NCBI RefSeq assembly: GCF_018283455.1
Contig: NZ_JAAMTH010000001.1
Location: 557,501 to 621,500, forward strand
DNA length: 64,000 nt
DNA from: Planococcus sp. MSAK28401
GTDB lineage: Bacteria; Bacillota; Bacilli; Bacillales_A; Planococcaceae
Direction of reading: 5' to 3'
A model generated the notes under the pieces. That model saw only the letters and a program-made list of their open reading frames with translations. It was not told where the DNA came from and made no database searches. Positions 38,214 to 47,571 of this stretch are shown piece after piece. Numbering within the stretch: the first letter of the stretch is position 1; each line of letters opens with the position of its first letter. The translations under genes were made by a program, and so were the position numbers.

Positions 38214-38894
38214 ATGGCACACTCCGCAGAACTTATCATTTATGATCTCGATGGCGTCATTACCGATACGGCAGAATTTCATTTTCTGGCGTGGAAGCAA
38301 CTCGCCGAAGAACTGGATATCACGTTTGACCGGCGTTTCAATGAGCGCCTCAAAGGAATCAGCCGCATGGATTCGCTCGAACTTATACTCGCGTTGGGCG
38401 GCTCTAAAACTGCGCTATCTATGGAAAAGAAACTCGAACTCGCGGCACGCAAGAACGGCTACTATCTGGAGCTTATCGAAGAAATCAGCCCAGGCCATAT
38501 CCTCCCCGGCATTAAAACCTTATTGGATGACAACAAACAAGCAGGTGTCAAAATTGCGCTCGGGTCTGCCAGTAAAAATGCACCGCATATTCTAGACATG
38601 CTGGAACTCAGTGATTATTTCGATTACATCGTGGACGCCGCACAAGTTCAAAAAGGCAAACCGGATCCCGAAACTTTCACCAATGCTGCGGACGCGTTAG
38701 GGGTTGCATATGAAAATTGCATTGGCGTGGAAGACGCAGCGGCAGGAGTCGATGCGATCAATAGCGCAGGCATGTTCTCGGTTGCTGTCGGCGATCAATC
38801 TCATTTGGGCCATGCCCATTATCGGGTAGACGATACAAAAGATTTGATGTTCGAAAACATGATTCAATGCTTTCAAGATTGGCGTAAAATCTAA
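38214..38894 (+). CDS. pgmB: Beta-phosphoglucomutase
   Basis: HAD-superfamily enzyme that turns beta-glucose-1-phosphate into glucose-6-phosphate. It has 226 residues. The nucleophile and acid are Asp11 and Asp13 in YDLDGVITDTAEFHF, and the cap has ERLKGISRMDSL. GSASKNAP and GVEDAAAGVDAI complete the core motifs. ATG 38214 follows AGAAAGGA (38196-38203). It lies between the two GH65 genes, whose product it uses. Confidence 0.95.
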   Translation: MAHSAELIIYDLDGVITDTAEFHFLAWKQLAEELDITFDRRFNERLKGISRMDSLELILALGGSKTALSMEKKLELAARKNGYYLELIEEISPGHILPGIKTLLDDNKQAGVKIALGSASKNAPHILDMLELSDYFDYIVDAAQVQKGKPDPETFTNAADALGVAYENCIGVEDAAAGVDAINSAGMFSVAVGDQSHLGHAHYRVDDTKDLMFENMIQCFQDWRKI

Positions 38895-38926
38895 AGAGAC
38901 CGAGAAAAAGGGGGAGGAGAGGCCAT

Positions 38927-41212
38927 ATGAGCTGGAAACTAACGAAATATGAGCTGGATAACGATAATTTACTCACCAACGAAAGCCTGCTGTCCCTAGG
39001 GAACGGCTATTTGGGGGTCAGAGGGAATTTTGAAGAAGGCTATACGGACGGATTCAAATCAATTCGCGGAACCTACATCAATGCTTTTCATGATGAAACG
39101 GAAATCAGCTACGGCGAAAAGTTATACGGGTTCCCGGAAACTCAGCAAAAGCTATTGAACGTCATCGATGCCCAGTCAGTCGATATTTATGTGGATGATG
39201 AACGCTTTTCCTTGTTTGATGGAGAACTGCTGGCGTTCGAACGCAATTTACATATGGACGCAGGATTCGCGGAACGAAACGTCCATTGGATATCACCTAA
39301 AGGAAAAGAAGTTAAAATCCACTTCAGGCGAATGGTTTCGTTTGTGACGAAAGAATTGTTCGTGCTGGATATTCAAATTGAACCTATTACTCCGGTAGAG
39401 CGGGTGAAGATCGTCTCTACTGTCAATGGAGATGTCAGCAACTATGTCGATAAAGAAGATCCCCGGGTGGCATCAGGCCATGCTAAGCGACTGCATGTGA
39501 CAGAGGCAAGGCAAGATGCCGCGGCATCGATTGTCAAAGCCAAAACGTATGTAACTGGCCTCGAAGCGGCATGCGTCTCGTCAGCCACTGTACAAGCAGA
39601 AAGCTGCGAGTACAGCAGCCAGCTGACCGATTCTGTTGTTGAAGAAACCTATGTATGTCAAGGTGTCGGTGCTGTGCACTTTACCAAATTCAATATTTTT
39701 ACCGATACTTTGCGGCATGGGCAAGATTTGATCGATGAAGGAAAAGTGCTGCTCCACCAAGTACAAGACAAAAACTTCGACGAATTGCTCGAAGGCCAAA
39801 AAGCTTATCTAGACAATTACTGGGCAGTCTCGGATATCGAAATTGAAGGCGACCAACGCGTACAAGAAGGAATCCGATTCAATCTATACCATCTCCTCCA
39901 GTCTGTCGGCAAGGATCCGGCAAGCAATATCGCTGCAAAAGGCTTATCGGGTGAAGGCTACGAAGGGCATTATTTCTGGGACACGGAAATTTACATGTTT
40001 CCGGTATTTTTGATGACCAACCCGGTAATTGCGAAAAACCTGTTGTTACACCGTTATTCGATATTGGGCCACGCGAAAGAACGCGCGAAAGAACTGGGCC
40101 ACGAAAAAGGGGCCTTGTTTCCTTGGCGCACGATTACCGGTTCGGAAAGCTCCGCCTTCTTCCCGGCAGGTACCGCACAATACCATATCAGCGCTGACAT
40201 AGCTTATAGCTATATTCAATTTTACTTGGCGACAAAAGATGAAGCCTTCATGAAAAACTATATGGCAGAAGTGTTATTTGAAACGGCGCGTTTATGGGCA
40301 GATACTGGGCATATGCAGAACGGCCAGTTCCGCATTGATGATGTGACGGGGCCGGATGAGTACACTTGCATCGTGAATAATAATTATTACACGAACGTAA
40401 TGGCCAAGCATAATTTGCTATGGGCAGTAAAGATCTACCGTATGTTGGAACAGCAAGATGAGGATCACTTAAGGCAGTTGGCAAGCCGCCTGGAGCTGAC
40501 CGAAAACGAAGTGGAAGCATGGAAGAGTGCTGGCGAAAACATGTACTTGCCGTACGATGAAACTCTGGGAATCAATGCTCAGGATGATAGCTTCCTGCAA
40601 AAGGCAAGATGGGATATCAAGAAAACGCCTCGTGAGAAGTTTCCGTTATTGCTTCATTACCATCCTTTGACTTTGTACCGCCATCAAGTATTGAAGCAAG
40701 CAGATACAGTACTGGCTCATTTTTTACTGGAAGACGAGCAGAATCTTGACACGATTAAAAATTCCTATGATTATTATGAAGAAATCACCACACACGATTC
40801 TTCGTTATCCTCTTGTGTTCACAGCATCATGGCATCCAAGCTCGGCTATTCGGAAAAGGCGTATAGCTATTTTAACGAAACCGCGTTATTGGATTTGGAA
40901 AACACCCATAAAAACACCAAGGATGGGCTGCATATGGCGAATATGGGCGGCACTTGGCTCGGCATTGTCTATGGATTTGCAGGGCTCCGGTTGAAGGAAA
41001 GCGGACTGTCGCTGTCTCCGGTGCTTCCGGCGGAATGGAATGCCTTCAAGTTTCATCTGCGCTATCAGGCGAGGGTGCTGAAAGTCCAAAAAACACGTGA
41101 AGCGACGATCTACACGCTCGTTGAAGGGGAAAGTCTCGAGATCACCCACAACGGCGAAGCGCTAGTAGTGGAAAGTGGAAAAGAGTTGGTCGTGCCGGAA
41201 GATGCAGTATGA
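38927..41212 (+). CDS. GH65 glycoside phosphorylase (B)
   Basis: A second GH65 enzyme, 761 residues, clearly different from the first. The catalytic acid is Glu478 in TGPDEYTC, phosphate binding is THDSSLS, and the substrate segment is RTITGSESSAFFPAGTAQYHISADIAYS. That pattern is like trehalose and nigerose phosphorylases rather than the kojibiose type. GGGGGAGGAGAGG precedes the ATG. Having two enzymes in one operon suggests the transporter brings in more than one linkage, or a mixed oligosaccharide. Specificity needs assays. Confidence 0.88.
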   Translation: MSWKLTKYELDNDNLLTNESLLSLGNGYLGVRGNFEEGYTDGFKSIRGTYINAFHDETEISYGEKLYGFPETQQKLLNVIDAQSVDIYVDDERFSLFDGELLAFERNLHMDAGFAERNVHWISPKGKEVKIHFRRMVSFVTKELFVLDIQIEPITPVERVKIVSTVNGDVSNYVDKEDPRVASGHAKRLHVTEARQDAAASIVKAKTYVTGLEAACVSSATVQAESCEYSSQLTDSVVEETYVCQGVGAVHFTKFNIFTDTLRHGQDLIDEGKVLLHQVQDKNFDELLEGQKAYLDNYWAVSDIEIEGDQRVQEGIRFNLYHLLQSVGKDPASNIAAKGLSGEGYEGHYFWDTEIYMFPVFLMTNPVIAKNLLLHRYSILGHAKERAKELGHEKGALFPWRTITGSESSAFFPAGTAQYHISADIAYSYIQFYLATKDEAFMKNYMAEVLFETARLWADTGHMQNGQFRIDDVTGPDEYTCIVNNNYYTNVMAKHNLLWAVKIYRMLEQQDEDHLRQLASRLELTENEVEAWKSAGENMYLPYDETLGINAQDDSFLQKARWDIKKTPREKFPLLLHYHPLTLYRHQVLKQADTVLAHFLLEDEQNLDTIKNSYDYYEEITTHDSSLSSCVHSIMASKLGYSEKAYSYFNETALLDLENTHKNTKDGLHMANMGGTWLGIVYGFAGLRLKESGLSLSPVLPAEWNAFKFHLRYQARVLKVQKTREATIYTLVEGESLEITHNGEALVVESGKELVVPEDAV

Positions 41213-41246
41213 AGTTCAAAAAAATTAGCATAGGAGGGTACATGAA

Positions 41247-42344
41247 ATGAGCAGTTTAACCTTAAAGAACGTTAAAAAAGAATACGATAAAGGTGTCGTC
41301 TCGGTACAAGATTTTAACTTGGAAATCCGCGATAAGGAATTTCTCGTATTGGTTGGCCCATCAGGTTGCGGGAAATCGACAACATTGCGGATGATCGCAG
41401 GGCTTGAAGACATTACGGAAGGCGATCTCTATATCGGCGATAAGCGGGTCAACGATATATCCCCGAAAGACCGCGGCATCGCGATGGTTTTCCAAAACTA
41501 TGCCCTTTACCCACATATGAATGTCTACGATAATATGGCGTTCAGCTTGAAATTGAGCAAAATGAAAAAAGCCGATATCAAGACGCGTGTAGAAAATGCA
41601 GCAAACATTCTGGGCTTGCAAGATTATTTGATGCGCAAACCAAAAGCTTTATCTGGCGGCCAGCGCCAGCGTGTTGCCTTGGGTCGTGCAATTGTCCGCG
41701 ATGCAGAAGTTTTCCTCATGGATGAACCTTTATCCAACCTGGATGCCAAACTGCGCGTCCAAATGCGCACGGAAATCCAGAAACTCCATCGGCGCCTGCA
41801 GACGACAACAGTGTATGTAACACATGATCAGACAGAAGCAATGACGATGGCAACACGCCTCGTCGTCATGAAAGACGGATTCATCCAGCAAGTTGGTTCG
41901 CCTAAAGAAGTTTACGATGAGCCCGATAATATCTTTGTAGGAGGCTTCATCGGGTCGCCTGCAATGAACTTTCTGTCCGGACGCCTTGAAGGCAATCAAT
42001 TTGTAATGGGCGAAGTTAGCGTGCGAGTACCTGACAGTAAACTGAAAGCACTGCGTGACAACGACTATGATGGTAAGGAAGTGATTCTTGGCATCCGTCC
42101 GGAAGATATCCATGACGAACCGATTTTCCTCGAACATTCACCGGATACGAAAATCCGTGCTGCTATTGAAGTAGCGGAATTGATGGGGGCGGAAATCATG
42201 TTGTACTCATCTGTCGATAACCAGGATTTCGTCGCCCGCGTCGATTCCCGTTTCAGTGTAAAAGCTGGAGAAACCATCAATATGGCATTCGATATGAACA
42301 AAGTGCATTTCTTTGATAAAGATTCAGAACTGCGGATTAAATAA
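41247..42344 (+). CDS. msmX: MsmX/UgpC-type sugar ABC ATPase
   Basis: ATPase of 365 residues that powers CUT1 sugar importers. Walker A GPSGCGKST is near residues 36-44, then Q-loop FQNYALYPHM, signature LSGGQRQRVALGRA, Walker B VFLMDEPLSNLDAKL, and a C-terminal TOBE/MalK-type regulatory part (GIRPEDIHDEP). It is very close to B. subtilis MsmX in length and motifs. Many Bacillota share one such ATPase among several transporters; here one is built into the locus. Confidence 0.9.
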   Translation: MSSLTLKNVKKEYDKGVVSVQDFNLEIRDKEFLVLVGPSGCGKSTTLRMIAGLEDITEGDLYIGDKRVNDISPKDRGIAMVFQNYALYPHMNVYDNMAFSLKLSKMKKADIKTRVENAANILGLQDYLMRKPKALSGGQRQRVALGRAIVRDAEVFLMDEPLSNLDAKLRVQMRTEIQKLHRRLQTTTVYVTHDQTEAMTMATRLVVMKDGFIQQVGSPKEVYDEPDNIFVGGFIGSPAMNFLSGRLEGNQFVMGEVSVRVPDSKLKALRDNDYDGKEVILGIRPEDIHDEPIFLEHSPDTKIRAAIEVAELMGAEIMLYSSVDNQDFVARVDSRFSVKAGETINMAFDMNKVHFFDKDSELRIK

Positions 42345-42355
42345 AATCATTTTAT

Positions 42356-42396
42356 AAAAACCTTGCCTCCAGAGTAATTCGTGAGGCAAGGTTTTT
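42356..42396 (+). terminator. Terminator of the alpha-glucoside locus
   Basis: AAAAACCTTGCCTC pairs perfectly with GAGGCAAGGTTTTT over a 13-base loop; it closes the nine-gene unit. Confidence 0.92.
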
Positions 42397-42654
42397 AGGT
42401 AGCTGAATGATCATAGTGGCTCGAGAGCAAAGAAAGTTCTAGAACATTCAATTGGCTGCTTTAGCGGTCCGTAGATTGTAATGAGCCGATGGAAAAGCCC
42501 CGAAATCATTCGGGGCTTTTTTGATGCGTTCAACTTTCAGGAAAATTTCATAAATCCAAGCGCCTCGTTCTTGTGTCTTCGGTTCAAATGAAATAGGCTG
42601 AAAAGAGTGGATGCAATAATTCAGTTCATTCAAAAGAAAGAAGGAATCATACCT
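42397..42654. other. Intergenic region with an orphan terminator
   Basis: No gene. A second strong hairpin, AAAAGCCCCGAA / TTCGGGGCTTTT with a short loop and more T, lies at 42493-42522, about 100 bases after the operon terminator. The sequence between (AGTTCTAGAACATT near 42437-42450 is a small palindrome) could encode a short RNA or be the relic of one. Confidence 0.5.
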
Positions 42655-43257
42655 ATGAAGAAGACCTTGATTTTATTAAGTGCATTATTGGTGTTGCCGA
42701 TGACAGCGCACGCCCATTCCGTGTTGGAGTCATCTACTCCGGCTGAGGGTTCGGTAATCGCTGAGCCATTGGAACAAGTGGTGCTCGATTTTAGTGCCGG
42801 CATCGAACAAGGCAGTGACATGTCGATGACGATGGATGGGACCGCTGTCGATTTCAGCGAAGTGGCCGTGATGGAAGATCAATTGATCGGCACACCGGCT
42901 CAGGAACTGGAGGACGGTTCTTATGTCGTGGAATATGATGTATTGAGCCAAGATGGCCATCCGATCCAAGGTTCACTGGCTTTTGAGTTGCAGGCAGGCG
43001 AGGAAGAAGCGGCTCAAGAAGAGCAGGCTGAAGAAGCTGCGCAGGAAGAACAAGCTGAAGAAGCGGCGGACGAACAGGAAGCTGAAGATGAAGCAACAGA
43101 ATCGGAACAAACTGAAGCTTCGGATGTGGAGCAAGCGTCAAGCGGGGAACCTGAAGCCCCTTCGGAAGACGCGGGATCTAGCATGACTTTGATCATTGCG
43201 GGCATCGCCATTATCCTGTTGATTGCTGCCGTTGTCTTAATGCGTAGAAAACGATGA
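42655..43257 (+). CDS. copC: CopC-domain copper resistance protein
   Basis: A 200-residue surface protein. The signal peptide ends AHA, leaving His21 as the new N-terminus, the residue used to bind Cu(II) in CopC. The CopC fold follows, with DGHPIQGSLAF as the conserved second histidine region. Then comes a long Glu/Gln/Ala-rich linker and a C-terminal membrane helix with an RRKR stop, so it is anchored outside. ATG 42655 follows GAAAGAAGGA. It overlaps copD by ATGA. Confidence 0.88.
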   Translation: MKKTLILLSALLVLPMTAHAHSVLESSTPAEGSVIAEPLEQVVLDFSAGIEQGSDMSMTMDGTAVDFSEVAVMEDQLIGTPAQELEDGSYVVEYDVLSQDGHPIQGSLAFELQAGEEEAAQEEQAEEAAQEEQAEEAADEQEAEDEATESEQTEASDVEQASSGEPEAPSEDAGSSMTLIIAGIAIILLIAAVVLMRRKR

Positions 43258-44315
43258 ATTGGCTGATCGCGTCATCGGATTTTTTCCTTTACGTGGTGCT
43301 GGCCTTTCTCGCAGGGGACGTCGTCTTGCGGTTCATTCATCCAGAAAAAAAGCCGCTTGTTGAAGTCCCGAAAAAATGGCTAATGCTTGCGCTTGCGTCG
43401 ATCCCGTTCTTGCTTGCGCCTCCTGTCATCCAGCTCGTTTTATTGCTGGGGGATAGCTTTGGGCTGCTTCAAGCTTTGACGGATGTCACGACGGAATTTC
43501 GCACCGGCCAAAGCTATGTATTCGGCGTCTTGATGGCCGTGGCTTGGTTGGTCGTGGTATGGCGAGATGGATCGGCGGTGCTGCGTGCGTTTTGGCTCGT
43601 ACTCAGCGTGCTCAATGTGGCATATGCAAGCCATGCGGCATCGATTGCAGATTGGCAAGGATTTACGGCGCACGCGCTTCATTTCCTGGCGCTTGTATTA
43701 TGGGCCGGCGTCTTGATCCACATCGCCTGGTTTATGAAAAACGGGCGCGATTGGCGTGCGTTTCTTAAATGGTTCACGCCGTTTGCGGTGGCCATGATGG
43801 TCATTTTGATCGGCAGCGGAATTTGGCTTATGCTGTTTTTCGTGGCGCCGGAAGATTATGCGAGCTCGTGGATCTTGCCTTATGGACAGCTATTGCTGCT
43901 GAAACATTTGAGCATCGTTCCGCTCCTGTTCGCCGCGTTCATCAATGCCGCCTTGTCGAGAAGTGATGCGCCGAACCGCTCCTGGCTCAAGGTGGAGAGT
44001 TGGCTCTTGCTATTGGTGTTATTGATTACCGCCTTTATGAGCAAGCTCGCCCCGCCGCATAATATCAACGAAACGTTCCGGCTAGAAGGCAGCGCGCCAT
44101 TTGTCGAATGGTTCGCAGGGCCGCAGTATCTGCCGGTGCATGCGGTATGGACGCCGAATATCGACGGATTTTTGATGATGGCGATCGGCTTGATTTTCCT
44201 GGGCTTGCAATGGCTGGGATATCGCAAACAACTGCCCGAATGGTTATCGTTAATTTTCGGTCTCGGGTTTGTCGCAGCGACTTACATTGGATTAATGTTC
44301 AGTTTCCTATTTTAA
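43254..44315 (+). CDS. copD: CopD-family copper import/resistance membrane protein
   Basis: A 353-residue membrane protein with about eight helices and a CopD domain. Histidine-containing segments such as YASHAASI, HALHFLALVLWAGVLIHIAWF and LLKHLSIVPLLFA match the family's metal path. The start overlaps copC and the pair probably moves copper across the membrane together. Its stop overlaps a short ORF (TAATG). Confidence 0.88.
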   Translation: MNWLIASSDFFLYVVLAFLAGDVVLRFIHPEKKPLVEVPKKWLMLALASIPFLLAPPVIQLVLLLGDSFGLLQALTDVTTEFRTGQSYVFGVLMAVAWLVVVWRDGSAVLRAFWLVLSVLNVAYASHAASIADWQGFTAHALHFLALVLWAGVLIHIAWFMKNGRDWRAFLKWFTPFAVAMMVILIGSGIWLMLFFVAPEDYASSWILPYGQLLLLKHLSIVPLLFAAFINAALSRSDAPNRSWLKVESWLLLLVLLITAFMSKLAPPHNINETFRLEGSAPFVEWFAGPQYLPVHAVWTPNIDGFLMMAIGLIFLGLQWLGYRKQLPEWLSLIFGLGFVAATYIGLMFSFLF

Positions 44316-44431
44316 TGAAAAGCCATCCTTGGAATGGCGAGTCCCAGAGACCAGTTGACGATGCTGTACTCGAAGACTATGGGACCGGCGTTGAAAAATA
44401 TCTTGAACCGGCTCTTGAAGAAGCGAGCTGA
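44315..44431 (+). CDS. 38-aa ORF coupled to copD
   Basis: A 38-residue acidic ORF whose ATG overlaps the copD TAA (TAATG). It has no separate ribosome site, as expected if ribosomes restart after copD. It ends ten bases before a terminator, so it would be the third gene of the operon. No cysteines and one histidine (MKSHPW); not obviously metal-binding. No family is recognised. It could be a chance ORF. Confidence 0.5.
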   Translation: MKSHPWNGESQRPVDDAVLEDYGTGVEKYLEPALEEAS

Positions 44432-44440
44432 CGAATACCG

Positions 44441-44475
44441 AACGCTTCCGGAAGGCCAACTTCCGGAGGCGTTTT
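44441..44475 (+). terminator. Terminator of the copCD operon
   Basis: AACGCTTCCGGAAG pairs with CTTCCGGAGGCGTT (one G-T) over GCCAA, followed by TTC. Confidence 0.8.
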
Positions 44476-44579
44476 CTATTGTTTCACTAGGCAGGGAAAA
44501 CAGCTGCCGTGTCGAAAGAAACTACAATGGAAATAGTTTACGGATAATAGCGCAGCAAAATCGGAGAGGGGTATGTGGC

Positions 44580-45413
44580 ATGAAACGCAGATGGCCGGTT
44601 TTAGCATTGACATCACTTGTGGTATTCGGAGCTTACCGAAAATACAAAGACATGACGCGGCTCGTTAAGCCGACGTGGCCGGAAGTCCGTCACGCCGGGG
44701 AAGTGGAGAAAGCGAGAACGGGCAATCTCCCAAAACCAATCGCTAAATGGCTGGAAGCAAGCGGCGCAATCGGCCGCGAACAAGTGATGGGCGTTTATGT
44801 AAAGCAAGTGGGCTGGATGAAAACCAAACCCGACCAGGAAGAATGGACCGAATCGACCGCCGAGCAATACAGTTTTGTCGAACCGCCGTCGTTTTATTGG
44901 AAAGCGCGCATGAAAGTGGATGGTTTGTTCGTCACAGGGTCCGACAGTTTTCGGGACGGCCGCGCGGGCATGCGCATTCGCTTTGCGGGGCTCGTGCCGA
45001 TCAACCGGACAATGCCCGACGGCAAGCTCGATGAATCGGCTTTGCAGCGCTTTTTAATGGAGATGGCCTGGCTGCCTGGGCTGGTGTTCAGCCCATATGT
45101 GCGCTTTTTGAATAGTAACGAACATTCCGTGGAAGCGGAAATGACCTATAACGGGTCGACCGCCAATGTGACATTCGAATTTGATGAAACAGGGCGCATG
45201 AAGCGGGCGCGTGCGATGCGCTATAAAGAGGTCGGCGAAGATGCCAAGCGCTTGCCGTGCATCGCAGAAGTGCATGAATGGCAAACAGTTGACGGCATCG
45301 AAATCCCGAGGCGAATCGACATCACCTGGATGATCGACGGCCAAGCCTTCACTTGGTATAAATTCACCGTCGAAGCCGCCAAATTCAACCCGCGCGTCCC
45401 GGATGCCTGGTAG
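44580..45413 (+). CDS. DUF6920-like protein of unknown function
   Basis: A 277-residue protein. After an N-terminal hydrophobic or basic stretch (KRRWPVLALTSLVVFGAY) comes a beta-rich body that resembles the DUF6920/DUF6544 group, with WTESTAEQYSFVEPPSFYWKA, NRTMPDGKLDESALQRFLMEMAWLP and a final IPRRIDITWMIDGQAFTWYKF. Its fold may be of a lipid-carrier kind; this is inference. ATG 44580 follows GGAGAGGGG by nine bases; a frame open further upstream runs through the cop terminator and is rejected as coding. Confidence 0.75.
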   Translation: MKRRWPVLALTSLVVFGAYRKYKDMTRLVKPTWPEVRHAGEVEKARTGNLPKPIAKWLEASGAIGREQVMGVYVKQVGWMKTKPDQEEWTESTAEQYSFVEPPSFYWKARMKVDGLFVTGSDSFRDGRAGMRIRFAGLVPINRTMPDGKLDESALQRFLMEMAWLPGLVFSPYVRFLNSNEHSVEAEMTYNGSTANVTFEFDETGRMKRARAMRYKEVGEDAKRLPCIAEVHEWQTVDGIEIPRRIDITWMIDGQAFTWYKFTVEAAKFNPRVPDAW

Positions 45414-45459
45414 AGATCAGAAATGTAACAGAAAGTTCTTTGTTTTTTGATAAATCACC

Positions 45460-45488
45460 TTGACCCAAATCACCGCAGGGGGTATCAT
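45460..45488 (+). promoter_or_regulatory. Promoter of the S-box methionine operon
   Basis: TTGACC (45460-45465), 17 bases, TATCAT (45483-45488). The riboswitch begins about 25 bases after the expected start. Confidence 0.8.
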
Positions 45489-45517
45489 GTGGGAATACTG
45501 AAAACTGCATAGTGAAT

Positions 45518-45626
45518 TCTTATCTAGAGAAGTCGAGGGACTGGCCCGATGACGCTTCAGCAACCAGCCGCTTGCGGTCAGGTGCTAATTCCAGCAGGCA
45601 CACGCCTGGCAGATGAAAAGGAACGA
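45518..45626 (+). promoter_or_regulatory. S-box (SAM-I) riboswitch
   Basis: The leader shows the S-box order: CTTATCTAGAGAAGTCGAGGG, then ACTGGCCCGATGACGCTTCAGCAACC, GGTGCTAATTCCAGC and CAGATGAAAAGGA. It binds S-adenosylmethionine; with SAM bound, the terminator at 45639 forms and the methionine genes are shut off. Confidence 0.93.
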
Positions 45627-45638
45627 GTCCGATATCGT

Positions 45639-45669
45639 AAAGCCTTCTTTTTCATGGAAGGCTTTTTTT
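45639..45669 (+). terminator. S-box regulated terminator
   Basis: AAAGCCTTC and GAAGGCTTT form the stem, followed by a T-run. It is the expression platform of the riboswitch, 58 bases before the first gene. Confidence 0.88.
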
Positions 45670-45726
45670 GTTTCATATCGATGCGTCCGCAGCTGCACGG
45701 CAAAATCAGACAGAGGAGGACGAATC

Positions 45727-47571
45727 ATGTTATTAGATGAACTGAAAAAACGGATGCTGACGGCGGACGGCGCCATGGGAACGCTGTTGTACTCCTACGG
45801 CATCGAATACTGCAACGAGGAATTGAACATCCAGCGCCCGGAAGTGATCGAGAAAATCCACCGCGATTATATCGCAGCCGGGGCGGACATTATCCAAACG
45901 AATACTTACGGTGCGAATGCCCATAAACTGGCGCGCTACGGGCTAGAAGAACAGACCGAAGCGATCAATAAAGCAGCGATTGCCATCGCCAATAAAGCCG
46001 CAAAAGACGGGGGGCAGTTTGTCGTCGGCACGATCGGCGGCATCCGTGGCATCCGCAAAAGCGATGCGACGCTTGATGAAATCGTCGCCATGGTCGACCA
46101 GCAGGCCCAGCATTTATTGTCGGGCGACCCGGACGGCTTATTGCTCGAGACCTATTATGATTTTGAGGAACTCGCGGCGACCGTGACTCATTTAAAAAAA
46201 CTGACCGATGCGCCGCTCATAGCGCAATTGTCGATGCACGAACCCGGCATTTTGCAAAACGGCATGAGCTTGAACGAAGGGTTGAAACGATTGGATGCGC
46301 TCGGTGCGGAAATCGTCGGCGTCAATTGTCGTCTCGGCCCGCACCATACGATCCAGGCATTCGAAGGCGTCGAACTGCCGGAAAAAGCCTTTTTGTCGGC
46401 TTACCCGAACGCTTCGCTATTGGATATCGAAGACGGGCGAATCGTCTATGAATCGGAAGCCGATTATTTCGGCCGTGCGGCATTGCTTTTGCGCGAAGAA
46501 GGCGTGCGCCTCATCGGCGGTTGTTGCGGTACGACGCCAAAGCATATCGAAGCGGTGAAAAAACGCATCGGCCATCTGCAGCCGATCACCGAAAAGAAAG
46601 TTGAAGAGAAAAAACCGATCATCATCCGTGAAGCGGAAGCCTTGAAAGACAAGCCCTTGCATGAAAAAGCGAAAACCGAACGGACCATCATCGTCGAACT
46701 TGATACGCCGCGCCATTTGGATATCGAGAAATTTCTCGAAGGTTCAAAAGCATTGGACGCAGAAGGCATCGACGCTATCACGATGGCTGATAATTCACTC
46801 GCCTCGCCGCGCATCAGCAATATGGCGATGGGGTCGATCCTCAAGCATAAGCAGGATGTCAGACCTCTCGCGCACATCACGTGCCGTGACCGCAACTTGA
46901 TCGGCCTGCAATCGCATATTATGGGGCTGGACGCACTCGGCATCCACGACATACTTGCCGTCACGGGGGATCCGACAAAAGTCGGCGATTTCCCGGGCGC
47001 CACAAGCGTCTATGATGTATCGAGCATGGAATTGATCCAGCTCATCAAAAAGCTCAACGAAGGCATTTCATTCTCGGGAAAACCGTTGCGGAAAAAAGCG
47101 AATTTCTCTGTCGCCGCCGCGTTCAACCCGAACGTCCGCGTGGTGGAACGAGCTGTAGCAAGGCTCGAGAAGAAAATCGAAGCCGGGGCGGATTATTTCA
47201 TTTCACAGCCGGTCTATACAAAAGAGAAAATCATCGAAATCCACGAGGCGACGAAGCATTTGGACACGCCGATTTTCCTCGGGGTCATGCCGCTGACGAG
47301 CATACGAAGCGCCGACTTCCTGCATAACGAAGTACCGGGCATCAAATTGTCCGAAGAAGCGCTCGACCGCATGCGGGCTTGCGGCGAAGACAAGGACAAA
47401 GCGACCGCGGAAGGCATCCAGATCGCGAAAGAACTGATCGACACCGCAGCGGAACTGTTCAACGGCATTTATTTGATTACGCCATTTGTGCGCTACGACA
47501 TGACGGTGGAATTGATCCGCCACATCCGACAACTAGATTTAAAGAAAGCGAGCGATCGTGCCTATGCCTAA
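45727..47571 (+). CDS. Homocysteine S-methyltransferase/methylenetetrahydrofolate reductase fusion
   Basis: A 614-residue bifunctional enzyme like YitJ of B. subtilis. Residues 1 to about 300 form the homocysteine-binding barrel with zinc cysteines in GVNCRLGP and GGCCGT. From about 325 on is a MetF-type domain (VELDTPRHLDIEKFL, ITCRDRNLIGLQS, DILAVTGDP) that makes methyltetrahydrofolate. ATG 45727 follows GAGGAGG. It shares the S-box leader and overlaps metH by eight bases. The MetF half supplies the methyl donor for MetH, a sensible pairing. Confidence 0.93.
   Translation: MLLDELKKRMLTADGAMGTLLYSYGIEYCNEELNIQRPEVIEKIHRDYIAAGADIIQTNTYGANAHKLARYGLEEQTEAINKAAIAIANKAAKDGGQFVVGTIGGIRGIRKSDATLDEIVAMVDQQAQHLLSGDPDGLLLETYYDFEELAATVTHLKKLTDAPLIAQLSMHEPGILQNGMSLNEGLKRLDALGAEIVGVNCRLGPHHTIQAFEGVELPEKAFLSAYPNASLLDIEDGRIVYESEADYFGRAALLLREEGVRLIGGCCGTTPKHIEAVKKRIGHLQPITEKKVEEKKPIIIREAEALKDKPLHEKAKTERTIIVELDTPRHLDIEKFLEGSKALDAEGIDAITMADNSLASPRISNMAMGSILKHKQDVRPLAHITCRDRNLIGLQSHIMGLDALGIHDILAVTGDPTKVGDFPGATSVYDVSSMELIQLIKKLNEGISFSGKPLRKKANFSVAAAFNPNVRVVERAVARLEKKIEAGADYFISQPVYTKEKIIEIHEATKHLDTPIFLGVMPLTSIRSADFLHNEVPGIKLSEEALDRMRACGEDKDKATAEGIQIAKELIDTAAELFNGIYLITPFVRYDMTVELIRHIRQLDLKKASDRAYA

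Noticed and set aside
44108..44314. Longer version of the 38-aa ORF extending back into copD
   Set aside because: That part lies fully inside copD in another frame; only the tail from ATG 44315 has a gene-like place.
44334..44579. 82-codon N-terminal extension of the DUF6920-like protein
   Set aside because: It crosses the copCD terminator and has unlike composition; ATG 44580 has GGAGAGGGG.
45613..45726. N-terminal extension of the homocysteine methyltransferase fusion
   Set aside because: It would be translated from within the S-box and through its terminator; ATG 45727 has a strong ribosome site.
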